Below are positions 35,542 to 64,000 of a DNA stretch of 64,000 nt, in pieces (the first letter of the stretch is position 1; each line of letters starts with the position of its first letter). The DNA is from Cynocephalus volans. Its lineage: Eukaryota > Chordata > Mammalia > Dermoptera > Cynocephalidae. The translations under genes and the position numbers were made by a program. The notes beneath the pieces are model-generated. The model was not told where the DNA came from. It did not search any database and saw only the letters and a program-made list of their open reading frames with translations. The stretch spans positions 80,139,918 to 80,203,917 of the forward strand of contig NC_084469.1 in NCBI RefSeq assembly GCF_027409185.1. The letters run 5' to 3'.

Positions 35542-35848
35542 TAACTCATTTTAAATGCCACCTGTAAAAGGAGCCCCAAAGCTCAAGATCGCTGGAGAGA
35601 CAGACAGAGAAAGGGAAGAACCAATTGTGAGAGAGGATGATCACAAGCAGAAATGTCCAGCTGAAAATGGCACGTCCTGGAAAGGTTTGAGGAAGCTTAA
35701 ACCCTCCTGGATGTAATCTGTCATCTGCTGTGTAGCCCTAACTGCCACATTTGCTCTCAAAAATCACCTGCTGCTTCCCAAACCTGGGGATCTGGTGCTG
35801 CTAGCTAGTTGAGAGCGAAGATCTAAAAATTGCCATACCATGGAATGA

Positions 35849-35862
35849 CCACAAGATGGCAC
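35849..35862 (+). promoter_or_regulatory. CTCF-like core motif (one mismatch)
   Basis: CCACAAGATGGCAC differs from the core at one position and has the same orientation as the motif at 35528. Confidence 0.35.
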
Positions 35863-36019
35863 TGTTACACTCAGAAGGACAAGCTGCCTAGAAAAATGTA
35901 AATCTTAGGAAACAATCTGTAGACTTGGGAGTATGACCTGAAAATAAGATCATGGAGGGAGAAGAGAGGTGGAAAGAGATGTGTCAATTAGACTTGCAAT
36001 CTGTCTCTCAAGTTTATTA

Positions 36020-36170
36020 TTACAATATTGCTGCTGCTAGTGGCTACCGTTTATTGAGGGATCACTGAGTGCCAGCTGCTGTGATAAGCACTTTACATAT
36101 GTGGTTTCATTTAAAGTATATAAAAGCCTTATAAGGGGAGTTCTATGATGTCTCCACTTCTGAGAGAAAA
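36020..36170 (-). repeat. MIR/MIR3-like SINE, minus strand
   Basis: CGTTTATTGAGGGATCACTG, GCACTTTACATATGTGGTTT and AAGCCTTATAAGGGGAG. Confidence 0.7.
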
Positions 36171-36297
36171 TTTTATGTAAAAACTAAATATTGGGGCCTC
36201 TTGTACTTTCTTAAGAGAAATGGGGACAGTGATCTAATTCTGGCCACATCAACACTAATGAATGGGGTGGCTTCTATGCATGTAAAGCTGAAAGCTC

Positions 36298-36480
36298 TTT
36301 CTTTCATTCAGCAAGTATTTGAGCACCTATTTTGTGCCAGGCACTGATCAAGGTGCTGAGGAAAGGGAACCAAAGGAACCAGGGAAAGTCCTTGTTTCTA
36401 CTGCAAAGAGACCACAATAAGTCATTAGGTCAGGGGAAAGTGCTGGGTGACAGTGAAGAGCACCCGGGTTAAAAAGTGCC
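36298..36480 (-). repeat. L2 fragment, minus strand
   Basis: TTCATTCAGCAAGTATTTGA, CACCTATTTTGTGCCAGGCA and AAGGTGCTGAGGAAAGG. Confidence 0.7.
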
Positions 36481-36694
36481 CAGAGGTGCATTTTAGATAA
36501 TGTCAGTGGTAAACTACAGCTGGTGCCCACGGCTCACAAGAGCAAATTGTTGAATTATCAGGAATTTTGTGAGCCAGGTCTTAAGTACATCCATTATTAA
36601 ATGAAATTATACAAACTTACTAAATAAGTTATATTTTTTAAAAAGATTAATAAATACTCAAAACTCACCTCTTTACATTTTATAATTACCTATA

Positions 36695-36925
36695 CTGGGT
36701 AAGCAAACTTTTCCTGTAAAGAGCCAGGTAGTAATTATTTTAGGCTGTGTAAGCAATATAGTTTCTGTCACAACCACTCAACCCTGCCAATTGCAGTGCA
36801 AAAGCAGCCATAGACAATACTTATACGAATGGGCATGACTATGTTCCAATAAGATGCTATTTACAAAAACTGCTGGTGGGCTGGGTTTGGCACATGGGCC
36901 GCAGTTTGCCCACCCCCAGTCTGTG
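36695..36925 (+). mobile_element. hAT-type short DNA transposon
   Basis: GCAAACTTTTCCTGTAAAGA, AGGCTGTGTAAGCAATATAG, AAGCAGCCATAGACAATACT and GGCCGCAGTTTGCCCACC follow a well-known hAT MITE with inverted AGTTTGC-type ends. Confidence 0.72.
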
Positions 36926-38199
36926 TTCAGGTATTTACGTATATCATACATTTGCAGTGGAATGCTGTGTACTTGTGTTATAATCCTACTATGCACCTCT
37001 TCCCTACTCCGTCTTCAGAGATCTCACTTTGGTAGCCTGTAATTGGCCATGGCGGGAGTATTGGCCAAAATCAGCAAAGCCTACAAATTAGGGCTTCCCG
37101 CACCTTACCATTTTAGTAGCACACACCGGCTAATGTGGTCTGTGAAAGCCTCTTTGAGGAGCTGACTTTGAACAGGAACCAGAAACTGCACTCAGTCTTT
37201 TAGTCCTGCAGTGGCCCATCCCGCCCACAATGGGCCACCTACAGGGCAGTTTGGAAATACATCAGAACAAAACAGTCTAAAATTTGCAAAGATGGCCAGA
37301 AACAGTAAAGCACATGTTTCTTTAAAATATATATATTCCAGTGTCATAAACCCACCACACAGCACCCATTGAGGGGCTTGCCTCTCTGTAGCCAATTGGA
37401 ACACACAGCTAAGAAGCCACGCGTCATGGCCCAAGGCCTGACTGCATTTATTCTATAGGCTGATGATACCCCTGCTTGCCACCAAATAGAACCCACAAGG
37501 GTAGATCTCAAAGGTCACTTTCAGCGTCTCACAAAACCGGGTAGGGACGTAGGGCAGGGACTCAGGAAGACATCCCTAGCAAAGTCAATGTCCTCACCAA
37601 CTCTGCAAACCCTAGTGCAACCTTAAACTACTTTCTTTGGAAAAGGCAATATTTAAAACAGATTTGGGTGTTTGTAAGGTGGTGATTTGACACATGAATT
37701 TAAGAGCTTTTATAAAATCCTAGAAAAGCAGTGGACACAACTTGCAAATTGCAGCTGTGCTTCTGTGGTAAGGGTCACTTTGCTGGGTGAACTGCCCTAT
37801 TTTTATGATGTCCAGTTCAGTCTCTTCTCAATTAATTCCTCTAATTAGACCTCAGAAAAAAACCCTCTCCCCCATAAAATTCAGCACTGCACAACAGTCT
37901 CCTACAGTTGGCAACCCACACAGACCCAATTGTCCACAATTCAGTGCAAGGAGGGGCTTGAAAGGCTGCCAAAGCAGCAGCCCCTTCCCGAGAACTCTTC
38001 TACCTTCTTTCTTAATCAACCTGGTGGGTTTGTTTTCTTTAGGATGTCTAAAGTTTATACACACTTTGAAATATTTCCTGAGCAAAAGAACAGCAACTTC
38101 ATCGTGCCCCTTTAAGGATATCTATAAAGCCAGACATGAGTGCACGCTGGACTAATGTAAAGAGCTTTGACAAGTGCCTGATCCCATGTTTAGGGATTC
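36926..38199. other. Unassigned, mostly single-copy sequence
   Basis: No gene or confident repeat seen. Confidence 0.35.
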
Positions 38200-38292
38200 C
38201 AATGGGTCTGGAGTGGTCACAGGCACTGCATCTTTAAAGTCTCCCTATGTGAATTCAGTGTGCGGCGAGAGTTGAGAGCCACTGCTCTAGGC
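38200..38292 (-). mobile_element. MER5A-like fragment, minus strand
   Basis: TTGAGAGCCACTGCTCTAGG at the right edge is the reverse of the MER5A terminal CAGTGGTTCTCAA. Confidence 0.6.
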
Positions 38293-39699
38293 AGCACGTT
38301 CTTCAGGTTATGATGAGGGTCAGTGTGCCACAGCGAGTCAGGAAGAGTAGCAAGCCAGGCCCCAGGGAGGGCAGCTTAGGGGAGGGCCAGTGTGTCCCCT
38401 TTCAGCCAGGTCAGCTCTCATCCAACAAGGACTCGCTCCCACTTGGTTGTCCAGATCTGCAGATGGGCACAGTATGAGTACTATAACTGTCATAGTAGTA
38501 TACCCCCAAAGAGTCAGGAAATCTGTAAAAAAGTACACCAACCCTTGAATCTGACAAGGAAAATCAGAGTGATGTTAAAATGGCACCGTTTTGATATCGG
38601 CATGCTCACTCGGCCATGGGTTTCTCAAACCCAAATGTTCATGAATGTATATGACCAGCTCAGACCATTATAGTTTTCCTACTTCGGCACAGTAAGTGAC
38701 TCAAACTGCAAGTAAATTCTGAGCTACATTTACTGTATCTGTTACCTAAAAGATAAAAAGTAAAAATTCCAGGCCATATAGCATCATCTGACCCTTCCTC
38801 TGGATTTTAGAAAAATAAAGCATTTAATTTCCTTCTTGGCAGCCGAGGCCAACCAGAACACACTGCTCTATGGGACAGCTTCACGCCATGTTCATGGATG
38901 ATAAAATGAAGCACAGGAGGAGAGCTTCTGGTTGAAGTGGCTTAGACACTGGAGAAACTGCGTTTTTATTAGGATCAGAGCTTGGAAACGCTAAGCCACA
39001 CTGAGAAACCACACAGAATCATGATGCCACTGGCCCTTCTCCCAGAACATGGTGAGTGTGTGAGGTTTTCTAAACAATCGGAATGATGGCAGAGGCTTGA
39101 CAAGGAACCAGCGATGTGCCCAGGTACGGCATTGTGCCAAAGGAGCCTCCTTTCCTGGTGCTACAATAAAAACTTACAAAGTTGTAGAGACCTGATTTCA
39201 GTTTTCCCATAACCCAAGACACTTCCCCAAAGAAATCAAGGGAAAAGAACCATAAAAATTTGATTTTAATGATACAGAAATAGTATATAGTACATTTCTT
39301 TCCACAGCAGCACTTCATTCATCTCTAAAAAATTTAACAAAATTAAGGCTAAATCAGAGCAATCTGATAGTAGAGGGATATTTTATGTGGTATTATTGTT
39401 AAAGAATGCTTTCATAAACATAGGACATTCTTCAGGCAAAAAAATGAAAAATGTTGAACAAGATAACAGAAAAGGGGAATGTAGTACAAAACGCACTCCT
39501 TTATACCACCTTAATAACCACAGCTTCCCTGGGAAGTTTCAAATGAGATTTTTTTTCTTTTAATCTACATAAATGTTTATAATATGATGCTAAGACTTTC
39601 TGGAGTTAAAATTCCACAGTACTGGGCCATTTTATAAAATAAAACCATGGACAATTGAGCTTTTCCTGTTATAACCCCTCTGGAATAAATAAAAAGTGA
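38293..39699. other. Unassigned, mostly single-copy sequence
   Basis: It may contain the end of the CYLD transcript. No other gene seen. Confidence 0.35.
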
Positions 39700-40644
39700 A
39701 AGTGGACAGTTTTAAAAGTACAAGAGAATTATATCTGAAGTCGTGGTGCTTGAAAGGATAATCTCCCTGTAACTGGCCCTTCTCCCTGACTTATGTTATA
39801 AAAAGAAGTGAAGCCTTTAAAATATGGTGACACGAAAATGTCATCACTGCCAAGACAAAGGACCAGGAAATCAAATGGGGTTCTTGAGAAACTTAGCTAC
39901 AGATACTGATGTTTGCTATGATCGAGAAGGAAGAATATATTTCTTTCCTACTTATTCACTATCCATGGCCACATTTGCTGATTAATTTTTTACCACTGCT
40001 TTTGACTCAAGAGAAGCCCTTCAGCTGCTCCAGGAATTAGAATCAGATGAAGCGTCTTCTACCCACTTCCTGCTCTTCCCCGCAATAGGACACCTGAAAG
40101 GAGAACGCACACACGTCCAATGCTAATTCCCTGCAGGAAGGCTCATTCTCTAAATTCCTAGTCCCAGACAAGAGGGACAATGCCCTGAGGCCCATAGAAA
40201 CCCTGCCTTCATGTGGCCCCACACACATCCGCGTTAAGGGGTTTTACCTTCTCTCCTCCTCCACCCCCTGGTTTGCACACTAGTTCCCACTTGAACATGC
40301 CCTTCTCCTACACCACCCGCTACTGCATTGAGGAATTCAAGTATTATTTTCACTGACAGAGAACTGTGAGAGAATTATATTATTCTTATCACCACCTCCT
40401 AGAAAAAGTGGTCTTATTTTTAATGACAGGCTTTATGTCCTGCCTACTTTGACAAGAACATCTTACTTTATGATAAGAAACAACTTGTTACCTGAGAAAA
40501 CTCGGTACCCCAGAGAAAACTCTTCCCATGTAATTTTAAAATTTTCATCATAAGGTAGCAGATAGTAAGAAATAATTTAATATTTTTCTTTAGTTTTGCA
40601 TGAGAATTTTGTTTTACTATTTCTTTAGCCACCAGAGCCTCAAT

Positions 40645-41112
40645 TTCCCCTGGAACCAACCTAAATGTCCATTGATGGATGACTGGATAAGGGAACTGTG
40701 GTATATATACACTATGGAATACTACTCTGCCATAAAAAAGAATAAAATGCTCCCATTTGCAACAACATGGATGAGCCTGGAGAAACTTATGTTAAGTGAA
40801 ACAAGCAAAGCACACAGGGATAAATACTGCATGTGCTCACTCATATGTGGGAGCTAAGAGAGAAAGAGTGAAGGAAAGAAAGACCACAGTGGTGTGCTGG
40901 ACTTGCAGAGGGAGAGAACATACCTTGGGCTACAAAGTGGAGTCGGGGGGAAAGGAGGAGGGAGAGGGAGGTTGGGGGTAATTGGGTGGGAGACACAAGG
41001 TAAAAATGCAATTTGTGGTAATGGGTATGCTTACCAGTATGAATCTGGCCCTCACATCATGGGCACGAGGGGTGACAATCAGCTTATATTCATAACCAAT
41101 AAAAAAAAAAAA
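40645..41112 (+). repeat. 5'-truncated L1 3' end with poly-A tail, plus strand
   Basis: It runs from CCTAAATGTCCATTGATGG through TATACACTATGGAATACTAC and ATGTTAAGTGAAACAAGC to a G-rich 3' UTR (40940-40990) and a pure A12 tail. The low divergence from the consensus I remember suggests a younger insertion than the other L1s here. Confidence 0.88.
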
Positions 41113-41354
41113 GAAAATGTCCAGGTAAATACCATCAAATATTCTCTTAAGACTTGTGTTCCAAAGATTGCTAAAACATTTAGGAGACAGCTGGTTGAGG
41201 TACATAAACTAAAATGAATTATTTATATAAGTTCATATGTAAACAGAAGTAAACAACATAATAAACATCCAATTACCCCCATTTATGTAGAATAATTAAT
41301 ACAATAACATTATATGATCACATAATCACAAAAAGAGAAGGTACCATTGAGATA

Positions 41355-41480
41355 TTCCAGTTCAGTGGATTTCAAACCTGGCTGGTCATCAGTTTCACCT
41401 ACTAAGCTTTATACTAACAGACTACCTAGGCCCCCTTCATGAAGTCAGATACAGCATGTGTGGCCTGGAACCCAGGAATT
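41355..41480 (+). mobile_element. MER5A-like hAT MITE
   Basis: CAGTGGATTTCAAACCTGGC, CATCAGTTTCACCTACTAAG and TGTGTGGCCTGGAACCCAGG. Confidence 0.6.
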
Positions 41481-41489
41481 TGTCATTTT

Positions 41490-41660
41490 TTTCCCTATAA
41501 AATTCAATAATCTAACCCCTTCATTATGCAGAGAAGGAACTAAAGCCCAAGAAGTCAAGATGTCTAAGATTACAGAGCAAGTGACAGAGAAAGGGCTAGA
41601 ACCCAGGTCTCTTGTCCCCTGGTCCACTACTCTTCCTGTTACACCACACTGTTTCCCAAA
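41490..41660 (-). repeat. MIR-like SINE, minus strand
   Basis: GAAGGAACTAAAGCCCAAGA, GCTAGAACCCAGGTCTCTTG and TTACACCACACTGTTTCCC. Confidence 0.68.
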
Positions 41661-42309
41661 GCTTCCCCAGACCTGTCACCCTCACACTTAAGCTAAGCAA
41701 CCATTAATAGATATTCTGTTGTTAAGTTAGGTGGTAAGCTGTTTGAGGGCAGAGACCATATTTCATATTCCCTCTGACCTATGCACCTAATAAATGTCTG
41801 ATAAATACTTCTTGGTTGGCAGTCACTCAGCTAAGGCCTAATACTGTATTCTCTACTCACATTACAGACTACAATCATCCAAGTAGACATAAATTATCTA
41901 GCTAGATATCAAGATCCAGCTGAAGAGGGTAGTAATTCCTGAATTTATAAAGATAACATGTTCAAACAACCAGGAATGTGGGTGACAACACAAGTGCCAT
42001 AAGGTTAATTACTATGTCTTCCCCTTGCTCTTATGTGAAAAAATAAATGAATCCAAGGGATGGGAAGAACCTAGCCACTTACCCACAGTATTTGGCGAAT
42101 GTGAATTATAAAAATTCTAAACTATTTTAAGGATAAAATCCTTAGCAACTTAACAACTATATTATACTAATTTTTGCTACTGTTTCTCTTGGTTTTCAGT
42201 GTGTTTTCCCAGTCTTATAAAACATTCTTTTATGGATGGAGTCAAACTCCTTTATAAAGCTGATAGTGAAGGACTAGACACATTTAGCCTTGATATTATA
42301 ACATGGTTG

Positions 42310-42368
42310 CTCTTTCACTCTCTCTCTCTCCCTCTCTCTCTCCCCCTTTTCTTCTCCCCCATATATAA

Positions 42369-42400
<32 letters not shown>

Positions 42401-42425
42401 ACACACACGTTAATGTGTATTTATT
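42310..42425. repeat. Compound microsatellite (TC)n then (CA)n
   Basis: TC-rich run from about 42318 to 42357, then (AC) repeats from 42370 to 42408, followed by a G-rich tract at 42427-42447. It probably lies in the CYLD 3' UTR. Confidence 0.9.
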
Positions 42426-44903
42426 TGGGGGGGTGGGGGAGGGGGAATATGACTTCTTATATTTTGTATTTGTAGCTATGTATCATGAATCATGCTATAA
42501 ATAAGATAATTCTACCATATTATTATCTTGATTGTAGATATGATAAGGAAAACGGGATAACCAAAACACTTAGAAAGCCAACAGGAGAACATTAAAAAAA
42601 ATTTAAGGCTAAAAGTTAAATAAATCAACAGGCACATTGGCCACCTGCACCATATGGCCCAGCCCTGATTATGCCCCACTTGACAAACCAGGCTCTTCTG
42701 GAACAAGGAACAGGAAGGGACTACCCAGAGGGAACCAAAAGGGACAGGTAGGGGAAGAAGGCTTTCCGGCTGGCCTGCTAGAACTCAGGAATGAGGCAAG
42801 GACCCAGGCCTCCCCAAGAACCACCAGAGCCAGGCCCTGGCATCCCTTCACTGAGTGCTCCCTCCCCCAAGTAACATTAAAAAAACATAAAGCTCCACTT
42901 GAAGAAAACGGCATCAGAAATCATGGATGAGGCCCCGCCCACTCAAAAGAGCCTCCACACCCCAAGCTTTGAAACCATGCATGCATCTAAACAAGTCTTC
43001 TTCCAGTCTTCTACCATGAGAACCTGGGCAGCACAGATCCTTCTCAACTCCTACTTGGTTTTAATTTCTACAAAAAAGGAATTGCCTTCTTTTTCTTTTT
43101 TTTTCTTTTTTTTATTTTTAAACCAGTCTTACCTATATAGAGAGTCCTAATTATTCCTCCAGTTGATCTTTTAAAATCACATGACAATCTCATTCATCCA
43201 TTTCTTCATTGAACACATAATTATTACATGGTAACTGGACTTGTGGATGGTCACAGCTAGAAGAGACCTTGGACGTCCTGCATCCCACATCCCTCATTTG
43301 ACCCAAGGGTGATGGAGGCAGGGCCAGCCCTACAGCCCAGTGCTCCTCAGCCTCAACCTCTGATAGAGTAATCATCTTACCACCCCAACCTAAGCACTCA
43401 GCAGTACAAAACCTCATGAAAAATGGATGTACTTTTTCATTTTAAAAATGAAAAAATAATAAGACGAAAGAGTTTTTGTACCTTATTATCATTTATGATT
43501 TATAAAGCTAATAAATATTAGCAAAATGAAATGATAAAACCAAAAGGTAAAAGTGCCTTTAAAAAAAATAATTGTAGGGCTTGTAAAGATTCTTTCCACT
43601 TTTTTTCACATTAAAGTCATATGCTATATACATATGACACCTTTTCTGTCTTTCTGCATGGTTAGGAAGTCATTCCAGAATGACAACAATACCACAAAAC
43701 AACACTCAGAGAATATACATTCCACGGCACTGACATTTATAATCTACGGTTCTAGTCTACAACATCCATGGTGGTCTCTACACATATGATGGATATTACC
43801 TAAGAAAACAGACATTTTCTACTTATTTAATCAGAAGGAGGATAAAGCTGCTATTAACATTTCGATAAAATATCTGATACATAACTGTCATTTCTCATGT
43901 GAAGTCAAACTAAATTTAGTGAGAATACCCACCTGATTGATCAAACTTAAGTTCTGGACAGTCTTACTTAAAATAATAGAGGTTTAAATGTCCAATTCAT
44001 CTCTTCAGGGGAAGTTTAATGAGTAATTCTATATATCAAATTTATTTTTTTATGGGCTGTATATTTGTATAGGAATATATATTTATTTATAACTCCAATC
44101 GTTTCATAAAATTTACTAAGACCCATTCCATAAAATAGTTAGAGAGCCTTATTAAAAAAAAAAAAAACCTGTTAGTTGACAGTTACTACTATCAATGAAG
44201 AGCTTCAATTGCTGAATATCCTAATCCTCCAGAAAAGTTACATCAAAAATGGACACTTTATGACAGAATCACTCATTTATCTCAAAACCAGAACAAATAG
44301 AAAACAACACCATTAAATGAACTTAAGTATTTTTCTGACCACTATTGCAGAAACACAGAAACTCAGCAGATTGCAGACATGCAAGAATCAGCACTATATA
44401 GGAAAGAATTAACAAATCAAACTCAGTACACCTTTAACAATTGGATTGAAAGTAGACTTAATAAAACCAAATTACTTCTTCCTCCAGGCAACCGTTAGCT
44501 ACAAAGGAAAAATGATTTCATATCGTTGGTCCATAAAGAAGACACATTTATTTACATTTTCAATGGACTAAATGAGGTTTTAAACTTTCACAATTAAAAT
44601 TTTATGCTTCCAAAAATATCATATGATCAATGCACTTAACTTAAAGCTTCAGGTATTAATAACTTCATTTAGACTTCTTAAAAAACCAACACAAACATAC
44701 TTTCTAGAGTGCAAAATGCTTCTTATTAAATACTTCAGTAACACAAAAGCAATTTGTTTTTAAACACAGGAATCTTTTTCTGAAGGGTCATCACCACAAA
44801 GACATCCATTGCCGGCAACGGATGGTGCACAAAACTGCCAGCTCGAGTAAAATGCAACATTAAAATTTTGCTTTCAGTATCTTCACCTCTCAGATGACCC
44901 CAG

Positions 44904-60958
<16,055 letters not shown>

Positions 60959-61179
60959 CTATAAAAAATTATTCTTAATTAGAGAAATTTATTCAAGAAT
61001 ATATATATGTCTTACATCTCTAAGAATTAGTATACAGATCTAATCCAACTGCCTGCTTTACCTCTCTCCTAGTATTTTCATGGGCATCATGAACTTCATA
61101 TCTCCAAAACAGTCTTCTTGCTTCTACTCCCCACCTCCAAATGTTTCTACCTCAGTAAATGGCACCCAAGTGTTCAAAC

Positions 61180-63100
61180 CAAAAAAAAAATTTACTACTG
61201 ATAGGTATCATATGGGATATATTCTTTATCCATAATACAATTAAATTAGAAATCAGTACAAAAAGATAGCAAAAGATTTTTTTTTCAGTTTCTAAATAAC
61301 TTACAGATCAAAGAAGATATGATAATACAAATTTTAAAAATAAAAAGAGAGAGAGAAGGAGAGAGAGAGGGAAAAAAAGAACAAAAGAAAGAAATAATGC
61401 TTGTGGAACACAGATAAAGTAATACTTACAAAGGAAATGCATAAATTTAATAGTTTATTTTAGAAAAAAAGAAAAGCTAAATATTAATAAACTCAGTATG
61501 CAACTTAGGAAGTTAAAAGAACAGAATAGCCCCCAAAAAGTACAAAAATAAACAAAAGAACAGAAATTAATGAAAGAGAAAACAAACATAAACTAAAAAG
61601 GCTCAAAGCCAGAACACAAAAAAAGAAAACAATTTAAGAGAAAACAAACATGCAGTAAACAGAACCACAGTCAAAAGCTGTTTCCTTAAAATAACTAACA
61701 AGCTAAGAAGCAGGCTCTGCAGACAAGTGGGGAAAGGATGAATTTCTTACTAAATGGTGTTGAGAACATTGGTTATCCATATGTTTAAAAAAAATTAAAC
61801 TGGAATCCTACTTATACTGTACACAAAAAACACTCCTAGATGGCATAAAAACAAATGAGACAGGCAAAACTATAAAGGCAATATAGAAGAATGTTCTTTA
61901 TGACTTCAGGGTAGAGAGAAATTTATTAACTATAAGTACACAAATCATAAATAAACATGACCACATTAAAATTAAGAACTTGTTCATTAAAAGATATCAT
62001 AGGAGAATGAAAATTTGAGCCACAAACAAGGAGGAAATATTTGCAATACATATAGTTGACAAAGGATTAGAACTTGAAAAAGGTCTATAAATCAGTAAGA
62101 AAAAGATAAGAAAACTAGAAAAAAATAGACAAAAGACTAGAAAAGGCAATTTACAAAAGAAGAAACCCCAATCACCAACAAATCAATGAAAAGTTTCTTA
62201 CCCTCATTAGTAAATTGATAAATGAAAACCAAAATCACATGAGATATCATTTCGAAAGTGAAAGGTCTTAGAATATTAACTGTTGGTTGGTAAGAATGAG
62301 GAGCAGTTGATACCCTTACACAATGAATGCTACTAGGAGAGTGCTATACACTGCATGTCTGTGCCACACAAAATTCAGCTGTTGAAACCTAAACCCCAAT
62401 GTGAGGGTATTTGGAGATAAGGCCTTTAAGAGGTGTTTAGGTCAGGAAGGCAGAACCCTCATGAATGGGATTAGTGCCCTTATAAAAGGGACCCCAGAGA
62501 ACTCCCTTGCCCCCTCCACCATGAGAGGACACAGCAAAAAGATGGTCATCTACGAACCAGGAAGCAGGCCGTCACCAGACACCAAATCTGCAGGCTCCTT
62601 GATCTTGGACTTCCCAGCCTCCAGAACTGTGAGAAATAAGTTTCTGTTGTTTATAACCACCTGGTCTATGGTATTCTGTTATAGCACTTGAAATGGACTA
62701 AGACAGAGTGTAAATTGGTATAACTACTTTGGGAAACAGTTTGGCATTATTTAGTAAAGGAAAGATGTACCTATCCCATGATCTAATAATACCATTCCTA
62801 GCTAGACATATATGTGTAAGAATGTTAATAGCAGATCTGTTAACAATAGCAGGAAAAGAAAAACAATTCAAATGTCCATCAATGGTCAAGTGGTTAATTA
62901 AATTGTGGTATATTCATACCACGGAATACTATATACCAATGAAAATGAATAAATTACAATTACATACTGCAACTTGGATGAATCTTAGGAACATAATGTG
63001 AGGGGCAGGGAAGATTACGCAGCAATACATATTATCTGATTCCCTGTATATAAAGTTCAAAAAAATGAAGAACTAACAGCATACTATTTAGATATACACA
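61180..63100 (+). repeat. L1 ORF2 and 3' region, plus strand (antisense to CYLD), split by an LTR
   Basis: CATAATACAATTAAATTAGA near 61238, AAATGGTGTTGAGAACATTG near 61752 and TCACATGAGATATCATTTCG near 62235. L1 text resumes after the LTR with GTGTAAATTGGTATAACTAC and CAAATGTCCATCAATGG. Purine-rich stretches occur at 61340-61390. Confidence 0.78.
62342..62705 (+). mobile_element. MST-like MaLR solo LTR in the L1, CYLD intron
   Basis: It starts TGCTATACACTGCATGTCTG and ends GGACTAAGACA. 5-bp flanks GAGAG (62337-62341) and GAGTG (62706-62710) match at 4 of 5. Internal landmarks are ATGAATGGGATTAGTGCCCT, TTATAAAAGGGACCC and CTTCCCAGCCTCCAGAACTG. Confidence 0.85.
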
Positions 63101-63389
63101 CTTAAGTGGCAAAACTATAATGAAAAGCAAGAGAATGATAAAACATTAAAGTAAAGATGATGGTAGCTCATAGGAGAGAGTAAAAAGAATGGGACTAGCA
63201 AGAGGCACCCAGGGACTTTCAAAGGTAATGATAATGGTCTTTTATTAAAGTGCATAGTGACAACATGGGTATTCATTGTCCTTTACACCTATTGTTCATT
63301 ATACCTTAAACATTAATATTCTTCAGTATTAATACTTAATCTAAAATTTTAAAAAGGTATTCTTTTCTTTCCCAAACTCTCAACCCCCA

Positions 63390-64000
63390 GGCCCAACACC
63401 TGAATCTATAAAGCAAGTTCTGTTGGTTCTCTCTGAAATTCATCCATTTCTCTTAACCTCTACCATCATCTCCTTAATCCAAGCCACCATCATCTTTCAC
63501 CCTGTAATCAGATTCTTACCAGGTCTCTCTGTTTCCCTTCTTGCCCTTCTACAATCTATTTGTCATACAACAACTAGTGAAATTTTTTTTTAATTTAAAG
63601 ATCTTAGGTGATCACATGTCATTCCCCAGTTTAAAACCTTCCAAAGGCTTTCTAATATTCTTAGAATAAGTACTAAATTTCTTACCTACACCCACAAGGT
63701 CCTAGATGATCCAGCTCCTACCTGCCTTCCAAATTCATTTCATACAAACCTTTTCATTGCTTACTCTACTGCAGCCACTCTGGCCTCCTTCCTGTTTCTC
63801 AAATACGCTTTCTCACCTCTGGACCTTTGCCCTTACTATTTCCTCTGCCTGGAATGCTCTTGCCAAGTTCCTTCTCTGGCAGGTTCATTCTCAACGTCCA
63901 TATCTCAACCCAAATATCCTTTCCTCAAAGAGTTCTCTCCAAACCACCCTACGGTAGCCAGCTTCCCACCAGCTGCTATCACCTCGTTCATTTCCTTAAC
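63390..64000 (+). repeat. L2 fragment, plus strand, running off the window
   Basis: CATGTCATTCCCCAGTTTAA, CCACTCTGGCCTCCTTCCTG, CTCTGCCTGGAATGCTCTTG and CCAAATATCCTTTCCTCAAA follow L2 order. Confidence 0.78.

Larger units (their letters stand above)
35313..36019. other. Single-copy sequence with two CTCF-like motifs
   Basis: No gene or repeat recognised. See the two motif entries. Confidence 0.4.
39700..44903 (-). other. CYLD: Probable CYLD 3' untranslated region (far end not located)
   Basis: The 3' UTR must start directly after the stop at 44904. The first 150 bases are free of repeats and resemble the conserved start of the mammalian CYLD UTR. The human transcript has a UTR of several kb, so the end is placed near 39.7 kb only by analogy. 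I could not pick a single poly-A signal: many TTTATT strings exist on the plus strand (for example near 42420, 43110, 44040 and 44075). The interval contains an L1 3' fragment, a MER5-like element and a TC/CA microsatellite. Confidence 0.4.

Overview
The window is nuclear DNA of a placental mammal. It is AT-rich and intron-rich, packed with LINE1, LINE2, MIR, MER5-like and MaLR-type repeats, and most open frames are short and meaningless. The one clear protein-coding gene is CYLD, the Lys63/Met1-linkage deubiquitinase, on the minus strand. Its last 11 coding exons can be read directly between 60958 and 44904. They splice in frame with GT/AG borders and encode the equivalent of human residues 380 to 956, ending at a stop codon. 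The start of the gene lies beyond 64000.

The best clue to the species is a SINE family derived from a tRNA, probably tRNA-Ile(AAT). Four copies are recognisable (5788, 35106, 50880 minus, 57770), some with a second tRNA-like unit and a poly-A tail. This resembles the CYN SINEs described from colugos (Dermoptera, flying lemurs). The species call is an inference from remembered families, not a database match.

Layout: 1-5200 is a pile of L1 pieces on both strands, with a GC-rich solo LTR (2740-3322) set in an inverted L1 5' region. 5230-7410 holds an L1 3' end carrying a SINE, then an L2. 7400-14500 is mostly single-copy DNA with three candidate conserved non-coding blocks and a 32-bp-class minisatellite (9968-10350). 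14600-22200 is a stack of L1 ORF2 remnants, an ERVL-like internal region split by an LTR, an MLT1-like LTR and a palindromic MITE. 22200-44900 is mostly unique DNA with old repeats, the strongest candidate regulatory block (29580-30290) and two CTCF-like motifs 0.3 kb apart near 35.5-35.9 kb. Its right end should include the long CYLD 3' UTR. 44904-64000 is the CYLD coding part with repeats in its introns.

In human, the flank beyond the CYLD 3' end leads towards SALL1 through a long gene-poor stretch. If synteny holds, positions 1 to about 40000 are the CYLD-proximal part of that stretch, and the AT-rich, homeodomain-site-rich blocks would be candidate long-range developmental enhancers. I found no other protein-coding gene, no RNA gene outside the tRNA-derived SINEs, and nothing prokaryotic such as CRISPR or operons.
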